Assembly (NCBI RefSeq): GCF_037975245.1
Contig: NC_092566.1
Coordinates: 14,376,501 to 14,440,500 of the forward strand
Source of the DNA: Apostichopus japonicus
Lineage: Eukaryota; Echinodermata; Holothuroidea; Aspidochirotida; Stichopodidae
DNA: 64,000 nucleotides
Direction of reading: 5' to 3'
Each line of letters starts with the position of its first letter. The first letter of the stretch is position 1. Of the stretch, positions 38,849-52,850 are shown piece by piece. Below the pieces are notes generated by a model. The model searched no databases, had not been told where the DNA came from, and saw only the letters and a program-made list of their open reading frames with translations. The position numbers and the translations under genes are program-made.

Positions 38849-40690
38849 TGCATATATATGTATGCATCTCTTCCTTTTTAACGATTGTGAATAGGAATAT
38901 TGCAGACGTATCGACTTCAAACTTATGAGACTGCCTAAAATATCAATCGATAAGAAATTTACAAAAACAAAATATGGATTTGCATTGCGAAGTAAATATC
39001 GTCTGGTCATATGTATGTATATATGTATTTGTTCATCGAAGTAGATTTCTTTTTCTTTCCTTTTTTTTTGTGTACCGATTTTAATCATGAAATAAATGCA
39101 GATACTCAGTCAAATCCTCTCTGTTTACTTTTATTCTTGTCGTTAACTGGCCATACAAACATGGCCACACAGATACTCGTGATACCCTCTTGTTACAACT
39201 GTCAAGGTGATATACCAGTACCAAATTATTGAACTGCTTCTCGCTCTGTTGGATAACATCATGTGATCATGTACACTATATAGATCGCTCGACAACCTTA
39301 CACCCGACCATGTGTAGTGTCTTTCCCATTTCCAAGGGATTCATGATACTCAATTGACGTAAACCCTTATGATAATACAGTTACAGCCTAGATGGTAGGG
39401 GACTGAGGGTTGAGCTGAAGGTGGGTCTAGTCGTTCGGAATTTTCTTTTGAACAAAATTGATAAAGGTTCTATGGAATTAAATCCGCTACACTTAAATGC
39501 ACACGTTAGTTGTGATTATTTACATTCAATTTGTAAATCCCAAATTTGTCTAAAATGGAGAAAGTTGGTCTTGCCTCCAAAAAATTACAGAACATATTTA
39601 TACATTGGTATTTTTACTTGTCATATACGATTCAGGTGGACCTGCACCGAGGAGCTGACGTCATCGTCAATTGAGCCTTAAAGGAGCCTTCTAAATATAT
39701 AACATAGTTTACAGCTGAATATCCTGAAGGACCGAATAGCTATATATGATTGAAATGTAATAAGTTTTCCCTTACTCCTTGAGATTTGACATATCAGGAA
39801 TGAAGTTACGCCTTGTGTCATCCTTTTGTTTTAATGACATAGTCTACTTGGGTATATGTTTGATACTCAGATATGATAGCTATTGACTAAAATTCATTCA
39901 GTCTCTAAATGAAACTTCATGGAAGAGCATTTTGGATTGTTTCTAGTTATCATCATCAAAATAATGATCACTATTTTGTATTGTTTGTACTAGACATATT
40001 AACCTCTGAAAGACTCAAGTACCCTGAAGCAATGGTTTAGGAGCAGTTAATCACTTAAAATAGCACATTTTTTAGTGAAAAGTACAAAAATTATTTTGAC
40101 ACTTTTAAGTTGACCTAACTCCACAAGACAATGTTTTTGTAGCCTAATTTTTTATATTCATGTTCTATGGGATAGACTCTATATATATCTGTAAAAGAAA
40201 GGTAGTAGGATGTTTAATTGCTGATAAATGAGACCTCAAAAGTCAAGAAAATGCCAATATGCCACGGTGGCGACAAATTGCGGAATTTCAAAGTGTGATA
40301 AATCGGCCAATTGTGAAGCAATGCAACTGAAATTTTCAGAATATGCTTATTGCATGGTGTTCCAATTATACAATAAATTGGGTATTTTTTAAAGATGTCG
40401 AACTACAACATACTCTAAAATTTGATGATTTGATATGGAATGACCCAAAAGTCAAATGGTCCCTAATGATAGATTATAAATTTGGTCTTAACATCATACT
40501 AACACATTATCCGAGTTTCAAAAGGGAGATGTGATATCCCCTCAATCCCTCATACCCCCTCAATCCACTCCTGCCCGTTGAAAACTTTTCTTCCAATACC
40601 GTTAAGATACTTTAGTGAACTTGGAAAGTTAAAACTTTAAGTCAACGGTTGTGGTGCGACACTTATGTTTTTTATATTTGTTTCGTTTAT

Positions 40691-41001
40691 ATTAGATAAG
40701 TGAAACACACAGTTAAACATAAACAATGGCCGTCCTGGCTTTCAATAATACAATTTGTGAGACTGAGTTATAAGTAGTAGGGTATATCATTCTATACGAA
40801 CCATTAGTAGGCTACATCAGACAGACATATTTGGTTCTGAATGGCGACTACCTTCTGCTTCATGGCTCTAATGAGCTACCGTAATATATTTACATGACCA
40901 CTATGTCGAGAGTAAGTAAGTCGAATAACAGATAACTTCATGTATGTTGATCAAGCAAAGTCGTGCATATGGAACACTACGTCATTGGAAGCATAGCAAA
41001 C
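40691..41001 (+). promoter_or_regulatory. upstream block of paralogue D, shared with B
   Basis: Matches, in inverted orientation, the DNA upstream of B exon 1 (about 22467-22698), including AACAATGGCCGTCCTGGC and GTGAGACTGAG. It is a candidate promoter/5'UTR of the type II subtype by conservation only. Confidence 0.4.
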
Positions 41002-41195
41002 ATGGGACGGTATTTTCGAATGAGAGGTATGAGATTTTATCTGACAGTATCTCTTATTTCGGTTGTAGCCATCGGTTGGTTGTCCGTCAAACTTTACGTA
41101 CGACCTCGTGTAAGTAGAATTTATTCTGACGATATACACATCCTGAACTTCATAGAAGAAAGCAACTTTCAACGCCAACATGTAGGCGAGGAAAG
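41002..41195 (+). CDS. paralogue D exon 1
   Basis: [20 protein letters not shown] at the N-terminus, a type II membrane anchor, ending GEE plus two bases at a GTAAGA donor. An in-frame ATG 39 bp upstream (MHMEHYVIGSIAN) is also conserved in B; I prefer MGRY because it aligns with A. Confidence 0.75.
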
Positions 41196-42950
41196 GTAAG
41201 AAAGAATCATAACGATGCAGTAGTTATTTCTGTTTTCTTTTCTTTTTCCTTATTCTTTGGCTTTCTGCTTATATATATATTTCCAAAGGGTCCCAAGGGA
41301 ATTTGAAAAGAAATTGGCATGAAGGTTTCTTTTTTCTTTCTATAGTGAAGGTTGAAACGTACAGAAATGAAATAAAACAGAAAGATTAATTATATTGGTG
41401 TTCGTAAAAAAGAAGCAAACAAGAACATCTTTTCGTTTTCCATTACTGGTTGAAAGCCGTATCTATCGCACTTATTACTCTAGTGTCGGAAAATAGTTTA
41501 GCCCTGATTTAGTTTGATTATAAACACGGCTACTTGATAGAAGAGCACGGCCTTTGTTACCATCAGTAACAAATCACTTTTAAAGGACACAACTGTAATT
41601 GTCAGGTGTCGTTGGCTCATTAATGCATATTCATCAACTGACAAGTTAGACAATATGAAAGCAGTGGCGTGCGCAGGATCTGAAAGCCTTGTCGAGGGGG
41701 AGGGGGATTCTAACTTTCCCCTACTGAGGTAGGTAACAGCATGAACCTTTAGGGTCCTATATAAGTGGCCAAATGCAGATCAAGGATTTTAACAGGAGGG
41801 CTTAAGCCCTGTCGGGATGGTAAAATTGTGGCATTTTGAAGCAAATGTAGACTATTAATTAAATTTATAATACGTTTTTATACTCGTTTTTGCTAATAAA
41901 TACACTAGAAGCTTTGTGTGAGGTTGAAGAAGAGGGTGTGCACAAGACTGAATGTTTTCCGGGCCGAAAAGGGCGACGGGGGTGGGGACCATGGTTCTAG
42001 ATGCCCAACGCAGCTCCTCTTGCTTCCATCTCCACCCTCTCCCTTTGCACACGCTAATGTGTGAAGATAGTTGGTACTTACCACAGTAAACATTTTCAGA
42101 TATCAAAAGAAAGGATCTTGCAACAATGATCTTCACAATCTATTATTTACATTACATTAACTTACATTAATGTTGATAACAAACACTGTCGTTGCATCCC
42201 TGTTTGTACGTGATAATGACACATACTTCGTACGCAATTTACCTACAACATGTAACATATAATTATTTCTGTCAGAATTAAATGAACTAAATCTCAAAAT
42301 GCTTTGTGCTTTATTTGTCTTTTCTCGCCCTCTGATGTCATATCATGATCAGGGCAATTATATGATATTTGACAATCTTTTTTCAAACAATGTGTAAAGG
42401 GAACTTATTGGTCCAATCCTAAGATCAGGAAGATATTTGGCATGTTTTATGTAATAAATATGTTTATTTTAACATCGTTCCAAGGTATATTTCATCACGT
42501 TCTTCCAGCAAACACAACAACAGGAAAAACTGATCACTGTTTGGCTTATATATTAAGATGTGTTAGAGATTTCTCAAAAGTGCAGTTGACCTTTTTTTAT
42601 GGGTGAAAAGTTAAACGGCACAGTATTTATTAGCAAAACTTTACCTTTAAACCTAATTACAGACCTAGTTTATAGTCTAAACATGCTCCAGAATGCACCA
42701 TCATTGACGTGTTGATTTTCATTTTTGTTCTAGCGACCAACCTATGCTACAACGATCCCTAATCCGGGCTCTCTCCTCTAGTAAAAAAATGTTACATTTG
42801 CCTATGGTCTTAGTCATAAGGGTTCATGCTCGTACCTAAATTAGTCAGGTGAAACTTTGAACCCTCTCAACACCACAACTTAGTTGCCTTGAAGTTAATA
42901 AGTGAGCCTAACCACAGATTTTCCTGAGTGTATAATATATAAATGTATAA

Positions 42951-42989
<39 letters not shown>

Positions 42990-43105
42990 TAGAAATATGG
43001 AGTAATTTATTTAGAAAATACTCCTTATTTGTCAATTATGAGTCATATCTTATTTCCCTGGTATTTTCTATTAATATTTTCTTTTGGAGTAAACGTGGAT
43101 TTTCG

Positions 43106-43147
<42 letters not shown>

Positions 43148-43175
43148 CATATATATATATATATATAAATATATT

Positions 43176-43206
<31 letters not shown>

Positions 43207-43872
43207 ATATATATATACATATATATGCTTGTGTGTGTGTTTTTAAATTTATGTTTTTATTGAAGCAATATCTACAGAAGACTCGCGGTCTCGAGTGACC
43301 TGAACGAAAGTCTGTTGCTCTACGGAAAGCTTTTGCAACTTGAACACTCTTTCAACGCAACAAATGTGGAATCATTCAGGTCAGTTAAACATAACTTATA
43401 TATAGAAATAATACGTCAAGTAAGGGGAATTATACCGTATAATAACGTCACCAAAGGCGAAGAAAATGGCGATCAGGCTGGAAGTTGTCTCACTGTTCTG
43501 GATTTTCCAACTCTCTACGATTTCAATAATATATTTATTCATTTGCCTTTGACGTTTACCTCCATTTCATTAACAAAGTCTGCTCAAAGTATCTCTTACT
43601 GGATCCGGTTTTAGGAATCACAAATGATTTCGAGTTGATTAGCATCATATTTGATCTCTAGAATAAGGCAAATATGGCACCAAAACTTAACTAGTATTGT
43701 TCGATACAGGTGACGGGCGCCTGCGGTGGAGTTGTGGCCTTCTTTGTCGGTTTCGGGTCTCTGGACGTACGGTCAGCGTCCATAGCCTAGTGGTTAGGGT
43801 GTCCGCATATAGGGCGGGGGAGGGGCCGGTTCGAATCCCGGTGAAGGCTCGAAGGTTCGAATCCCGGTGAAG

Positions 43873-43912
<40 letters not shown>

Positions 43913-46900
43913 ACACATATATATATATATATATATCTTTTCAAGTATATTCTGTAAGAAATTGCTTAAGTTTGAAGGACTGGGTTTTGTTCAACAAGTA
44001 CAGCACTCAGTATCAGTAGGAAGTTTGTTCATCCGCCATTGCAATATGTGGTCAACCATGTGGTTTAACCATGCACTCTATAAGACGGGAGTTAAGCAGT
44101 TTCACAAAAGGGGCTAAATATTAAGAAGAGATGGTCACACTTGAATTGAAGAATATTGAACGCAATCATAGAACTGATGCATATTGATATTACCAAATAT
44201 AATAATATGTTGGTTTGGTCATATTTTAACAAATAGTTAAACACATTGGCAACCGTTGGCCTCTTTGTTCTAATTTTTTCTATATGTGAAACTTTAAAAA
44301 TGACAAACTTTTTTTTGTAACAAATCTGTTACCAACAGATTTTAAAAAGCTTCATGTAACATTTTCAAACCAATACAAAAATGGAAATTCATGCTTTTAT
44401 GTGTCTTCATGTTACTAACAATTAAGTTAGTTTGAACAGCCGTGTCAAGAAGTGTTCAATGTAATTCCTACATCAAGAAACACTACTATGTTACACAATT
44501 AGGCAAACATGTTATTACTGACACCGTGACACGTTTGTAAGAACTGACAAATAACAACCTCATTTCACCTACAATATTCAAGCTGTTGTCTGACATAATG
44601 TAATGCTACGCATTATCAATTAGCTTCTATTCTATAAGCTATAGAAAGAAACTGATGCAAATTACTGTTCATGTGCTTGTGTTTATGCTGGTAACTTTTT
44701 CATTAAAAATATGTTGCTATTTTAAGAAAAGGATCCATGATCACTGATAACTCTGGTTTCTCTTTCTCTATCTATCCGCCTCTCTCTCCATCCACCTCCC
44801 TGGCTTCACCTCCCTCTCTTTCTATTCCATTGTTTTGTTTCGGTTTCGTGGGGGAGGAGGATCTAACATATATGCGTTCAAAGTTGAAAAGATAGATTAG
44901 TGCGAAAGTTCAATTTTGATAGATGTACTTCCTTGTTTTCACAAGATGTGTTTATTTTGTATGATATTTCCAAAATATATTCGGATCCATCTTCAATAAC
45001 GAAAGAAGGAAATATTGAGAAGGCAAGACCTTGGCTTCATTGTTAACTTGTTTCACTCAAAGATGTATATTAATGTTTGGTATTTCAAACCGCTTAAAAT
45101 TAAGCTTCATGTGAAGAAGCCTCGGCATTATCCGACTCACCTCTTAAACAGAGAAAATCATTTGCGTAGGATCAAGGAAATCCATTACTATTGTATGGAT
45201 TGGTTTGTTGATAATCATTGCAATAACAAGTTACCAAATGTTATTTCAGCCGTTGTGAGCCATTATAGTGCTTCTAATTACTCCATCATAACTCGCTATA
45301 GGAATTTATTTAAAGTAGCGTATCATCACAATCAGCACGGCAAATTGCTTCTTAACAAAAACATTTACAATCTATGACAGTCTCTGTCTCAATCTGTTAA
45401 ATCTGCTAATTTTCTGTCGTGTCCATGTAAAATCAAGGATGATCTTATCAACAAGTACATGTAAGCATGTTGACTTTAAACTTTGTTCTTTAAACACCAC
45501 ACTCTAATTTTCTTTCCCCTCTCAACTAAATTTAAGTGCTTCTTTGTTGTTTTATTTCTACTTGGTCACCAGCTGAGATGTTTTGCTATAGTCCTTAATA
45601 TGTTGATCTTATGTGTAATGTTTGTTTTTTTGGACAAACATATGAGAAATAAATTTGAAATTGAAAAATTGAAATAATGCGTCGTGACATAGTCATATAA
45701 CTGCGCATGAGGAGACTGGACTCGAACTGGCATGCGTCAAGAAACTCAGATACACTTTCAGTGTTACAAAATTGATTACAATTCTAATCATCAATGAAAA
45801 ATATAAATAATTTGAAAGACACATTGATAATTTTTGACGAGATAAAGTCACACGTTAACTTAAGTCACTCAAAAGGACAATATACTTTCAAACCTATACA
45901 TTCTTCTCCATAACATATATGCTAAGAATATGCTCAGATATTCATTTGCATAGGTGATTGTTGTACGTCACTAAAATTTCTAAATGAAATATTTTAGAAA
46001 ATGTTGAGATTATTTTTCCGTTTTGAGATCCAGCTATTGTAAGGTATAATTCCCTGAACACTTGGTCTTTCATATAACTGTACACGAAGATATGTGCTAG
46101 TCCAATATAATGGACAAGAACTCAACCGTGCCAAGAACTTTCTCGGACTTCGACCAGCAGGACTCTAACGTTATAATTTGAAAGACATTGATCATTTTTT
46201 ACGAGATAAAGTCACACATTAACTTAAGCAACCAAAAAGTAAAATACATTTTCAAAACTATACATTCTCCTCCATAACATATATGCTAATACTCTCAGAT
46301 ATCCATTTGCATATAGGTGATTGTTGTTTGTCACTAATTTATCTATATGAAAATATTTTAGAAACTTTTTCATATTATTTTTCCGCTTTGAGATCGGGCT
46401 ATTGTAAGGTATAATTCCCTGAACACTTGGTCTTTAGCATAACTGTAAACGAAGGGACTTTCTAGTTCAATATAATGGACACAAACTCAACCGTGCCAAG
46501 AACTTGTACTTCGACCAACGGGACTCTTACGTGTCACTACTTTGTAGTATGTAATGTAATGTACGTTGTAGATTATAATATACATTGCACGGTCCAAACG
46601 TCAGCTGTGAACATACATATAGCTATAGGGCGTTTCTGGTCCAGCCCTTTTCTCTGGAATGGTAAACAAATCCGTATGAAATATTTCACATGCAGTTTTG
46701 GGAAGTTAAAAAGTTAATCGATTGCATAAGGTACGGCATAATTACTGTTCGTCCAGGGGGCCAAGCGAATCGAGTTAATGCTATCACCGGGAGAAACCAT
46801 TTGCTGAGGGCCAGGGCTTTTTCTACCATAGAACCGTTTTGAATGAGCCTCAGGATAGTGTAATTAATCTAGTGTTATTCCTAGTCAATTACTTACCTCT

Positions 46901-49123
46901 TCCACCTTAAAAATAACCATATGCCTGCTGTACAAGAAGTTCTGTTCTAATATAGTAAATGTATTTTCTTAGCATAACCACAGAAGCACAATGAGATTCG
47001 ATTCCATGCACATGTTGATTGTATAAAACCTGTCTTTTTTTTAACGTAATTTGATATGTGCACCGTTTATGGTTATAGGCCTGTTGGGGCACGTGAGGTC
47101 TCCCACTCTCAACTTCCTTTCGTTGCGCCGCTTTGAGTCGTACAATAGTGACATAATAAAGTCACATGCCTGTGAAAGGAAGCATTTTATTGTTTTACAG
47201 TTTCTCATGTTTCGGTTTGAGATCTAATTCAACTATTTTTTATGATTATCTTTAACAGAACCGAAATCTACAAGGAGTTGGGCACAAATGTAACCAAATT
47301 ATTGTATGTGACCAAAGAAAATTCTCCAAAAGGTCGTAAATTGAGATATTACGTATCTACGAATGGATCATTTGATACATCGTCAGTGTACGATAAACTA
47401 CCAAAGGTAAGAGAAATAGACTGAGAGAAAAGACCTGGGAAAATATGATCAACCCCTTCTCTAACCAACGTTTGATACCATAAATAATAACCATATACCC
47501 ATACATCATCAACAGGTAGTTAGTAGTCGCAAATTGTGGTATTAATGATTTCTGCAACAGGATATTAAACACGGGAGCTGCTATGACCTGGAAATTGTTC
47601 ACAATTTAAGAGGTGTGGTAGTATGCTAGACCATATATCAAATATTTCTTGACCAATAGTGATCCTTAGAATATCAATCTATAGATAAGCAATGTCTCTA
47701 ACTGATGACTTCATCGCCTGATAAATATTTCTTCTTCTGCAGTACCCTTAAGTCGGGCCTGGGTACAAAGGATCGACAGACCATAAAATATATCCTCTAA
47801 ATTTAACAGTGCAGGGTAGTAGGCCTATAACGTACAATATTTTGTAGATATTGGTAGATGTGGGTTCTGGCCACTTTCAGAATTGAAGCACAATTAAGCT
47901 TCTGTACTTGCAATGTACTAGCTATGATGAAGAAGTAACACACTAGTCTGTTCGTTTGACTATCAACTTTCTTGTAAATATAAGTGTCATATTATCTACC
48001 CTTGTAATATATCTTTAATTATGTGCTTGGAAAGTAACTTATATGTAAATTATTGCTTGACTTCTGTTGTTCTCGATCCGGGTACTCGAGTCGTTTGTAG
48101 GAAACTTCGAAGAGGTTTTGTGTTTAAACATGGTCAGTGTATACGAAACTACCAAAGGTAACAGAAATATTTAAGGGGTAGTCTAAGTATATATCAAAAT
48201 ATCGACAATCGGTTAAAACGAAGATCATGCATAGAGTATGCTGCACTTAGGCAACATTGATTAAAATTTGTGAAGAGTTTTTGCCATCCAGAAGAAATCA
48301 ATACAGCTGGATGTAATTTTCAGGACGGTGTACTCATGTGTCCTGCAACGCAATCAATGCGGTTAAATGCGCAAAAGTCAACATTTCAACGTACAGAGTG
48401 AAAACATCACCTTCTTAGACCCATATTTGAGGTAAAATAGCAATTAGCAAATTTAGCTCTTGGATGTTAAGGTTCATTGAAATCCATTGTATATGTTCGT
48501 GTGCCTTTCAAAGATGCTTATACGATCTTTTTCAGATCTGATTTTCAGATAACATTAATTGACAGAAGTAAAGAACTCTTAAGCAAGACTTTTGACAGTT
48601 TTCTTGTCACCAAAGTAATGACTCAAGTATAGTTTGGAGCACTTTGAAATCGATTTAAATACAGGTCGTTATATAAATACGGCTTGTACGGGTTCGAAAC
48701 CAGAACTTGTCATATGCCCGTTGAGATAAACAAAATGAATAAATAACAACTGCATATTATATATATACAATGTCATGTGATGCATTTTAATTTGACGTTT
48801 AATTAAACACCTTCATCGATCTTCAATTTAGGTAGGCCATCTTAACTGCAAAAAATATTTATCACCTAATTCTTGTTCCAAACACCTTCCCATTTTTGCA
48901 TAATTAGATCACCTTAGAAAGCTTTCATATATTCTTACTTCAGTAAGTCAATATTTTATACTGGTTTTGTTTATTGCTTCCATATCTGTATTCATATTAT
49001 CTTTTTTCATGTTTAGAACTCTACATTTGATAGACTAAACCGGTGTCACGTGATAGGAAACAGTGGTTCTCTCCTACATTCTAATTGTGGCAAACAAATC
49101 GATGATGCTGATTTCGTATACAG
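41002..49123 (+). CDS. ST8Sia-like paralogue D (type II), exons 1-4, 3' part not found
   Basis: Exons at 41002-41195 (an alternative upstream ATG is at 40963), 43266-43379, 47259-47406 and 49017-49123. Lengths of 194, 114, 148 and 107 bp and phases match A, apart from a 9-bp shorter exon 1. Encoded features are an anchor [15 protein letters not shown], a stem with [19 protein letters not shown], then [20 protein letters not shown] and sialylmotif L as [17 protein letters not shown]. All four exons are open with GT..AG borders. Exons 5-7, carrying the rest of motif L and motifs S, III and VS, are not seen between 49124 and 64000, although intron 4 of A is only 284 bp. Either intron 4 is vastly enlarged by transposons and the gene continues beyond the window, or it is truncated. 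Confidence 0.78.
42957..43217. repeat. TA-rich microsatellite tracts in intron 1 of D
   Basis: Two blocks of TA repeats (about 42957-42987 and 43112-43217) just before exon 2. Confidence 0.93.
43266..43379 (+). CDS. paralogue D exon 2
   Basis: 114 bp, acceptor TTGAAG and donor GTCAGT. It encodes [19 protein letters not shown] to ESFR and aligns to B exon 2. Confidence 0.78.
43773..43866 (+). repeat. tRNA-derived SINE head with duplicated B box
   Basis: A-box-like TAGCCTAGTGGTTAGGG at about 43783-43799 and B box GGTTCGAATCCC at 43828-43839, repeated at 43854-43865. The acceptor-stem arms do not pair, and a TA microsatellite follows, so it is a SINE head rather than a tRNA gene. Confidence 0.65.
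43873..43937. repeat. TA microsatellite after the SINE head
   Basis: TA repeats with a short ACACACATA interruption, a common tail for a SINE insertion. Confidence 0.9.
45000..45676 (+). mobile_element. possible 3' end of a non-LTR retrotransposon in intron 2 of D
   Basis: An open frame (45015-45377, 120 codons, with [19 protein letters not shown] and a basic C-terminus) is followed by about 280 bp of non-coding DNA. That ends in AAATTTGAAATTGAAAAATT, the kind of short GAAATT-repeat tail typical of some LINE clades. I do not recognise the protein. Confidence 0.35.
45812..46520. repeat. two tandem copies of a ~360-bp unit
   Basis: The two copies (about 45812-46178 and 46179-46520) share AATTTGAAAGACA, GAGATAAAGTCACAC, TCCCTGAACACTTGGTCTTT and CTCAACCGTGCCAAGAACTT in the same order. 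Non-coding, in intron 2 of D. Confidence 0.85.
47259..47406 (+). CDS. paralogue D exon 3
   Basis: 148 bp, acceptor TTTAACAG and donor GTAAGA. It encodes [20 protein letters not shown] and on to YDKLPK, aligning with A exon 3. Confidence 0.83.
49017..49123 (+). CDS. paralogue D exon 4 (sialylmotif L, first part)
   Basis: 107 bp with [20 protein letters not shown] and DDADFVYR, ending at GTAAGG. This is the last recognisable ST8Sia exon in the window. Confidence 0.88.
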
Positions 49124-51463
49124 GTAAGGTAGTTGGTATATATATGTATAAGCTAATTGTCAGTAGTACTCAAATGTGGTGACTATTCTGTGACATTTTA
49201 GCTATTATTCACCTTGCTGACATCGGCGCTTTGGCTCAGCTGATCTAAAGATGCATAAATGTTATTTCCAATAGGTGTCGTTCATTCATTGAGATAAGTA
49301 AAGCTTAGACAGATACCCACTTAAATATTTATTATTATGTTAGATAATATTATAATGCCGTAGGAAGTGCACGGACAAACATGTCAGTAACACCATACCC
49401 CTGGCAGAAAAACACTTTATTGAGTTATCATGGTAAATACAGAGTATCATCTCCTTTAGAATAGCAAAAGAAAAAAATCAGTATTGTGTGACATACATAT
49501 CAGTATGTTACAATTTAATAGCATTATGTCGATTTAAAACATAAATATGATATGCCGTTCCGTATATGTATGTTAGAACTAAAATCAATTTGCCTAACTC
49601 GATATTAATTATGCGTTTTATCACAGGATAATGCACGAACGGCAGTTTGACTCAAGCAATGCGCGAGGGGCGAGTTCATCCAACTATAGGGCTATACCCC
49701 GTTCATTCATACAAAGCACTAAATAAACATTAATTTTCACATCAGAATATTACAATTTCATAACAAACTTTAAATAAAACATAGCCAACGTTTGTCTCGA
49801 AAAGGTACCCCGTTGATCTTTACTTTTCTTTTAGTTAAAGAAATATAACATAAAAAAGAATAACAGTTCGTTGTTCTGACGCAAAGGCGTTCTGCACCTG
49901 CGTCCAGTGGGCCTAGCCACACGAACCGACGTGTTCAGCGGTAAAGCGAACTGACCTAACAGTCATTGTACAGTGTACTACGAATGCGTACTAATTGGTA
50001 TAGTACACTGTATACTGTGCTAAGCTATATAGTTACGCTCGTAAACACATGTGAACAATTCCATCAAGAAAATTCTTAAACAAACAGTTGAATTTTGCAG
50101 TACAATTACTTTAACATTTGATCAGATGGAAAGAGGTGTACACCAGGACATGGAACATTTCCTTTGATTGGAAAAATACGTCTACTGTTCCTTGAAACTT
50201 GCATTTCTTAATACATCTTCCTGCCGTATTCCCGATGAGTGACGTCATGTCTAATCCTATCAGTTAGACGTTACGTAAGTATTAGTATCGACGGTGTTCT
50301 GACATTTGGCTAGCCAACTGTTGTGTGCAGCTGCCTTTCGTCCTTTGGATCGCTGCTCTTAGGACATTTGAACATTGCTTCTTTTGTTTATCCGAATCCT
50401 CCAATAACTTTCGATATGATACTTACGTTAGACCAATTTGGTGTGAAAATACAATATTCTGAAACTTTCAGAGAACAAGACTTTAATTTTTGACAGATAT
50501 AATAGTTAAAACTTTAAGATTTTTTTCCAGATCAAAATGGAAAATTCTGCACTTATTTTCCATTTTAATTACTAGTCTAAATTTTAAGGTAAAGATAGCC
50601 AACATTTGGAAATGTTAGTATTTTTTATCGATACGTTCAAGAAAAAAAAAAAAACAATAAATGTTAACGATTTGAAATTTCGACAAGATAGTCGACACTT
50701 TAAGAGGAAAAAAAATTGAAAGCGCAAAATAATAAGACGAAACGTCGACTTTAAGTAGGGTGAGCAAGTAAAGTAGGGAGACTGTGCTTAAATTTTCCTG
50801 AGGACGCCCGGGACACCTCATTTCAGAAATGGCCTAACAAGTCTGTACACATCTTCCAACGATTAAATGAGCGCGTTTTATGATGACGCTGCTTAAGTAC
50901 ATCCTTTCCATATACTTACGGGATACGAACTGAATATTTAGGAAACTTGAGGATGGATCAGTGTTTTAGGGGTTAGGTTTGATAGTAAACGTTCGGGAAT
51001 CGTTAACGTTACGGGATACTAAGGAAACTTGAAGTCGTGGTTAAATTGATTACATATGTGATTACATATGTGGTTACATTGATACAGTGGTTACATTGAT
51101 TACATATAGTACTTCAATATTACGGACTGGTTTCATATTTTATTTTTTTTTTATTTAATAAGGAAACGTTCGGGAATTGTTAGTCAGTAGGATGGATCAG
51201 TGCTTTAGGGGTTAGGTTTGATAGGTTTTTATGAAGACCGATTCCCTTTGTTTGTATGATAATATAACTTCCATTGTATGCGTAACCGCCTAAAGTAGTG
51301 TTATCCTCCCATTATACCCGAAATAACTGCTCAGACTCCGATCGATATCGAGCGGACCTCACTTTATTTACCTACCACGAAGTAACATAACCCAAAATAA
51401 ATCAAATGGAACTAGTGAAATAGAAAAAGGAATATTATTCTGGCTGAATATTAGTAAAGAAAT
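49124..51463. other. non-coding stretch after D exon 4
   Basis: No exon 5 of ST8Sia type on either strand. A short direct repeat (GGATGGATCAGTG with GGGGTTAGGTTTGATAG) occurs at about 50951 and 51190. Otherwise nothing recognised. Confidence 0.5.
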
Positions 51464-51588
51464 GGTTGGGCGAAATGACCATGCTGGTAAGGCGAAATGA
51501 CCATGCTGGTTGGGCGAAATGACCATGCTGGTTGGGCGAAATGACCATGCTGGTTGGGCGAAATGACCAGGCTGGTTAGGCGAAACTG
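51464..51588. repeat. 22-bp minisatellite
   Basis: Five to six tandem copies of GTTGGGCGAAATGACCATGC plus two bases; the last copies diverge. Confidence 0.92.
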
Positions 51589-52850
51589 ACTGATTTACTT
51601 AATCAAGGCAGCAAAGTGCAAAATAACAAGATGAAACATCGGCTTTAAATAAAGATGAGCAAGTAAAGTGGAAACCGAGAGATTTCGTTAACGTAAGACC
51701 AACAGGAAAATTGGACAAATAGACCCATTAAATTTATACGTTCCTTTTCCAAAACGTAACAACGAGGTATTGATGGGGTAATCTACATGTCAGAGAAACA
51801 AGATAAAAAGAACAATAAGGAAGTATGGCCACACACAAAAGTGAAAGTGTAAAATTAAAGGGAAATTCCCGTTCCTCTTTTGTAGAAGGGGTGGGGGTAA
51901 TTAAAACATCACAGCAATCAATATGACACAATGAAGTTTGATTGATACAAATTTGAGAAAGGAATTAGCACAAATAAGCACTGTTAACGTTTTAATGATG
52001 TGAGACGTAGTGATATTTGTTTTGTCTTGCCTGACGTTAATGCGACTATACCCGAATGAGACGCCAGTGCTTTAAGAAGCATTTCAAAATAGTTAGAAAG
52101 GAAGTTGACTGTGGATCCGATAAAATTCCTTGTTGGGCATTTTATATATTCTTCTATTGATTTAGCACCCATTTACACGATCATTGTTCCAAGAACGTTC
52201 CAAGTGTGATACCCTGTCTGTAGCAAACTGCTTTAACTTCTCCAATTTCAATATATTCAGATGAATGATGATTTAAGATCAAACGAACACGTTCCTTTCT
52301 CAAAGTACATACTGATGATACTGTCATAAAGTGGAAATTGCTAAATAATTTAATTATCCAATTGTTTCAGATTATGAACAATTTAAAGAACTTGATGTGT
52401 TACTTTATTTGAAATATCTCTTCAGCTCCGTTAAGTTACTACCGTAGTGCTGCCTGCTTGGTTGCAAATAAGTTCGTCTGTCTTCTGAAGATTTTGTAAA
52501 ATATCTTAATTTCCAACTGTAATATTTTACTTCGTGAAACGGACCTCACCCACATTACGCTAAATATATTACTGTAGATACTTATTCTATTGGGATCTAC
52601 AGCGACGTCAACGTTATTCGTGACATGCTGAAATAGCTTTAATATGCTGGTTATATTTTGCACATATACTGACTATCATCGATCATACATACTGTTTTAC
52701 GTGTAACATATGACCATATTACCGAACAATCAAAAGCAGTAACAAGTAATACATTGTTTTCTTCCCTATCACATGTTGATAACATTTATAAAATGATGAT
52801 ATACACACACACACACACAAACATATATATATATATATATATACATATAT
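51589..52850. other. non-coding stretch, nothing recognised
   Basis: No coding or transposon signal. CA and TA microsatellites end it at about 52803-52850, directly before the large inverted-repeat element. Confidence 0.5.

Larger units (their letters stand above)
37836..40690. other. intergenic DNA between C and D, homologous to inverted-repeat arms
   Basis: Matches 18246-20524 in patches, with insertions of its own: the SINE-like block at about 38150-38560, a TA tract near 38788 and novel DNA at about 39960-40430. No gene recognised. Confidence 0.6.

Noticed and set aside
43773-43866. A functional tRNA gene.
   Set aside because: A and B boxes are present but the acceptor stem does not pair and the B box is duplicated; a SINE head fits better.
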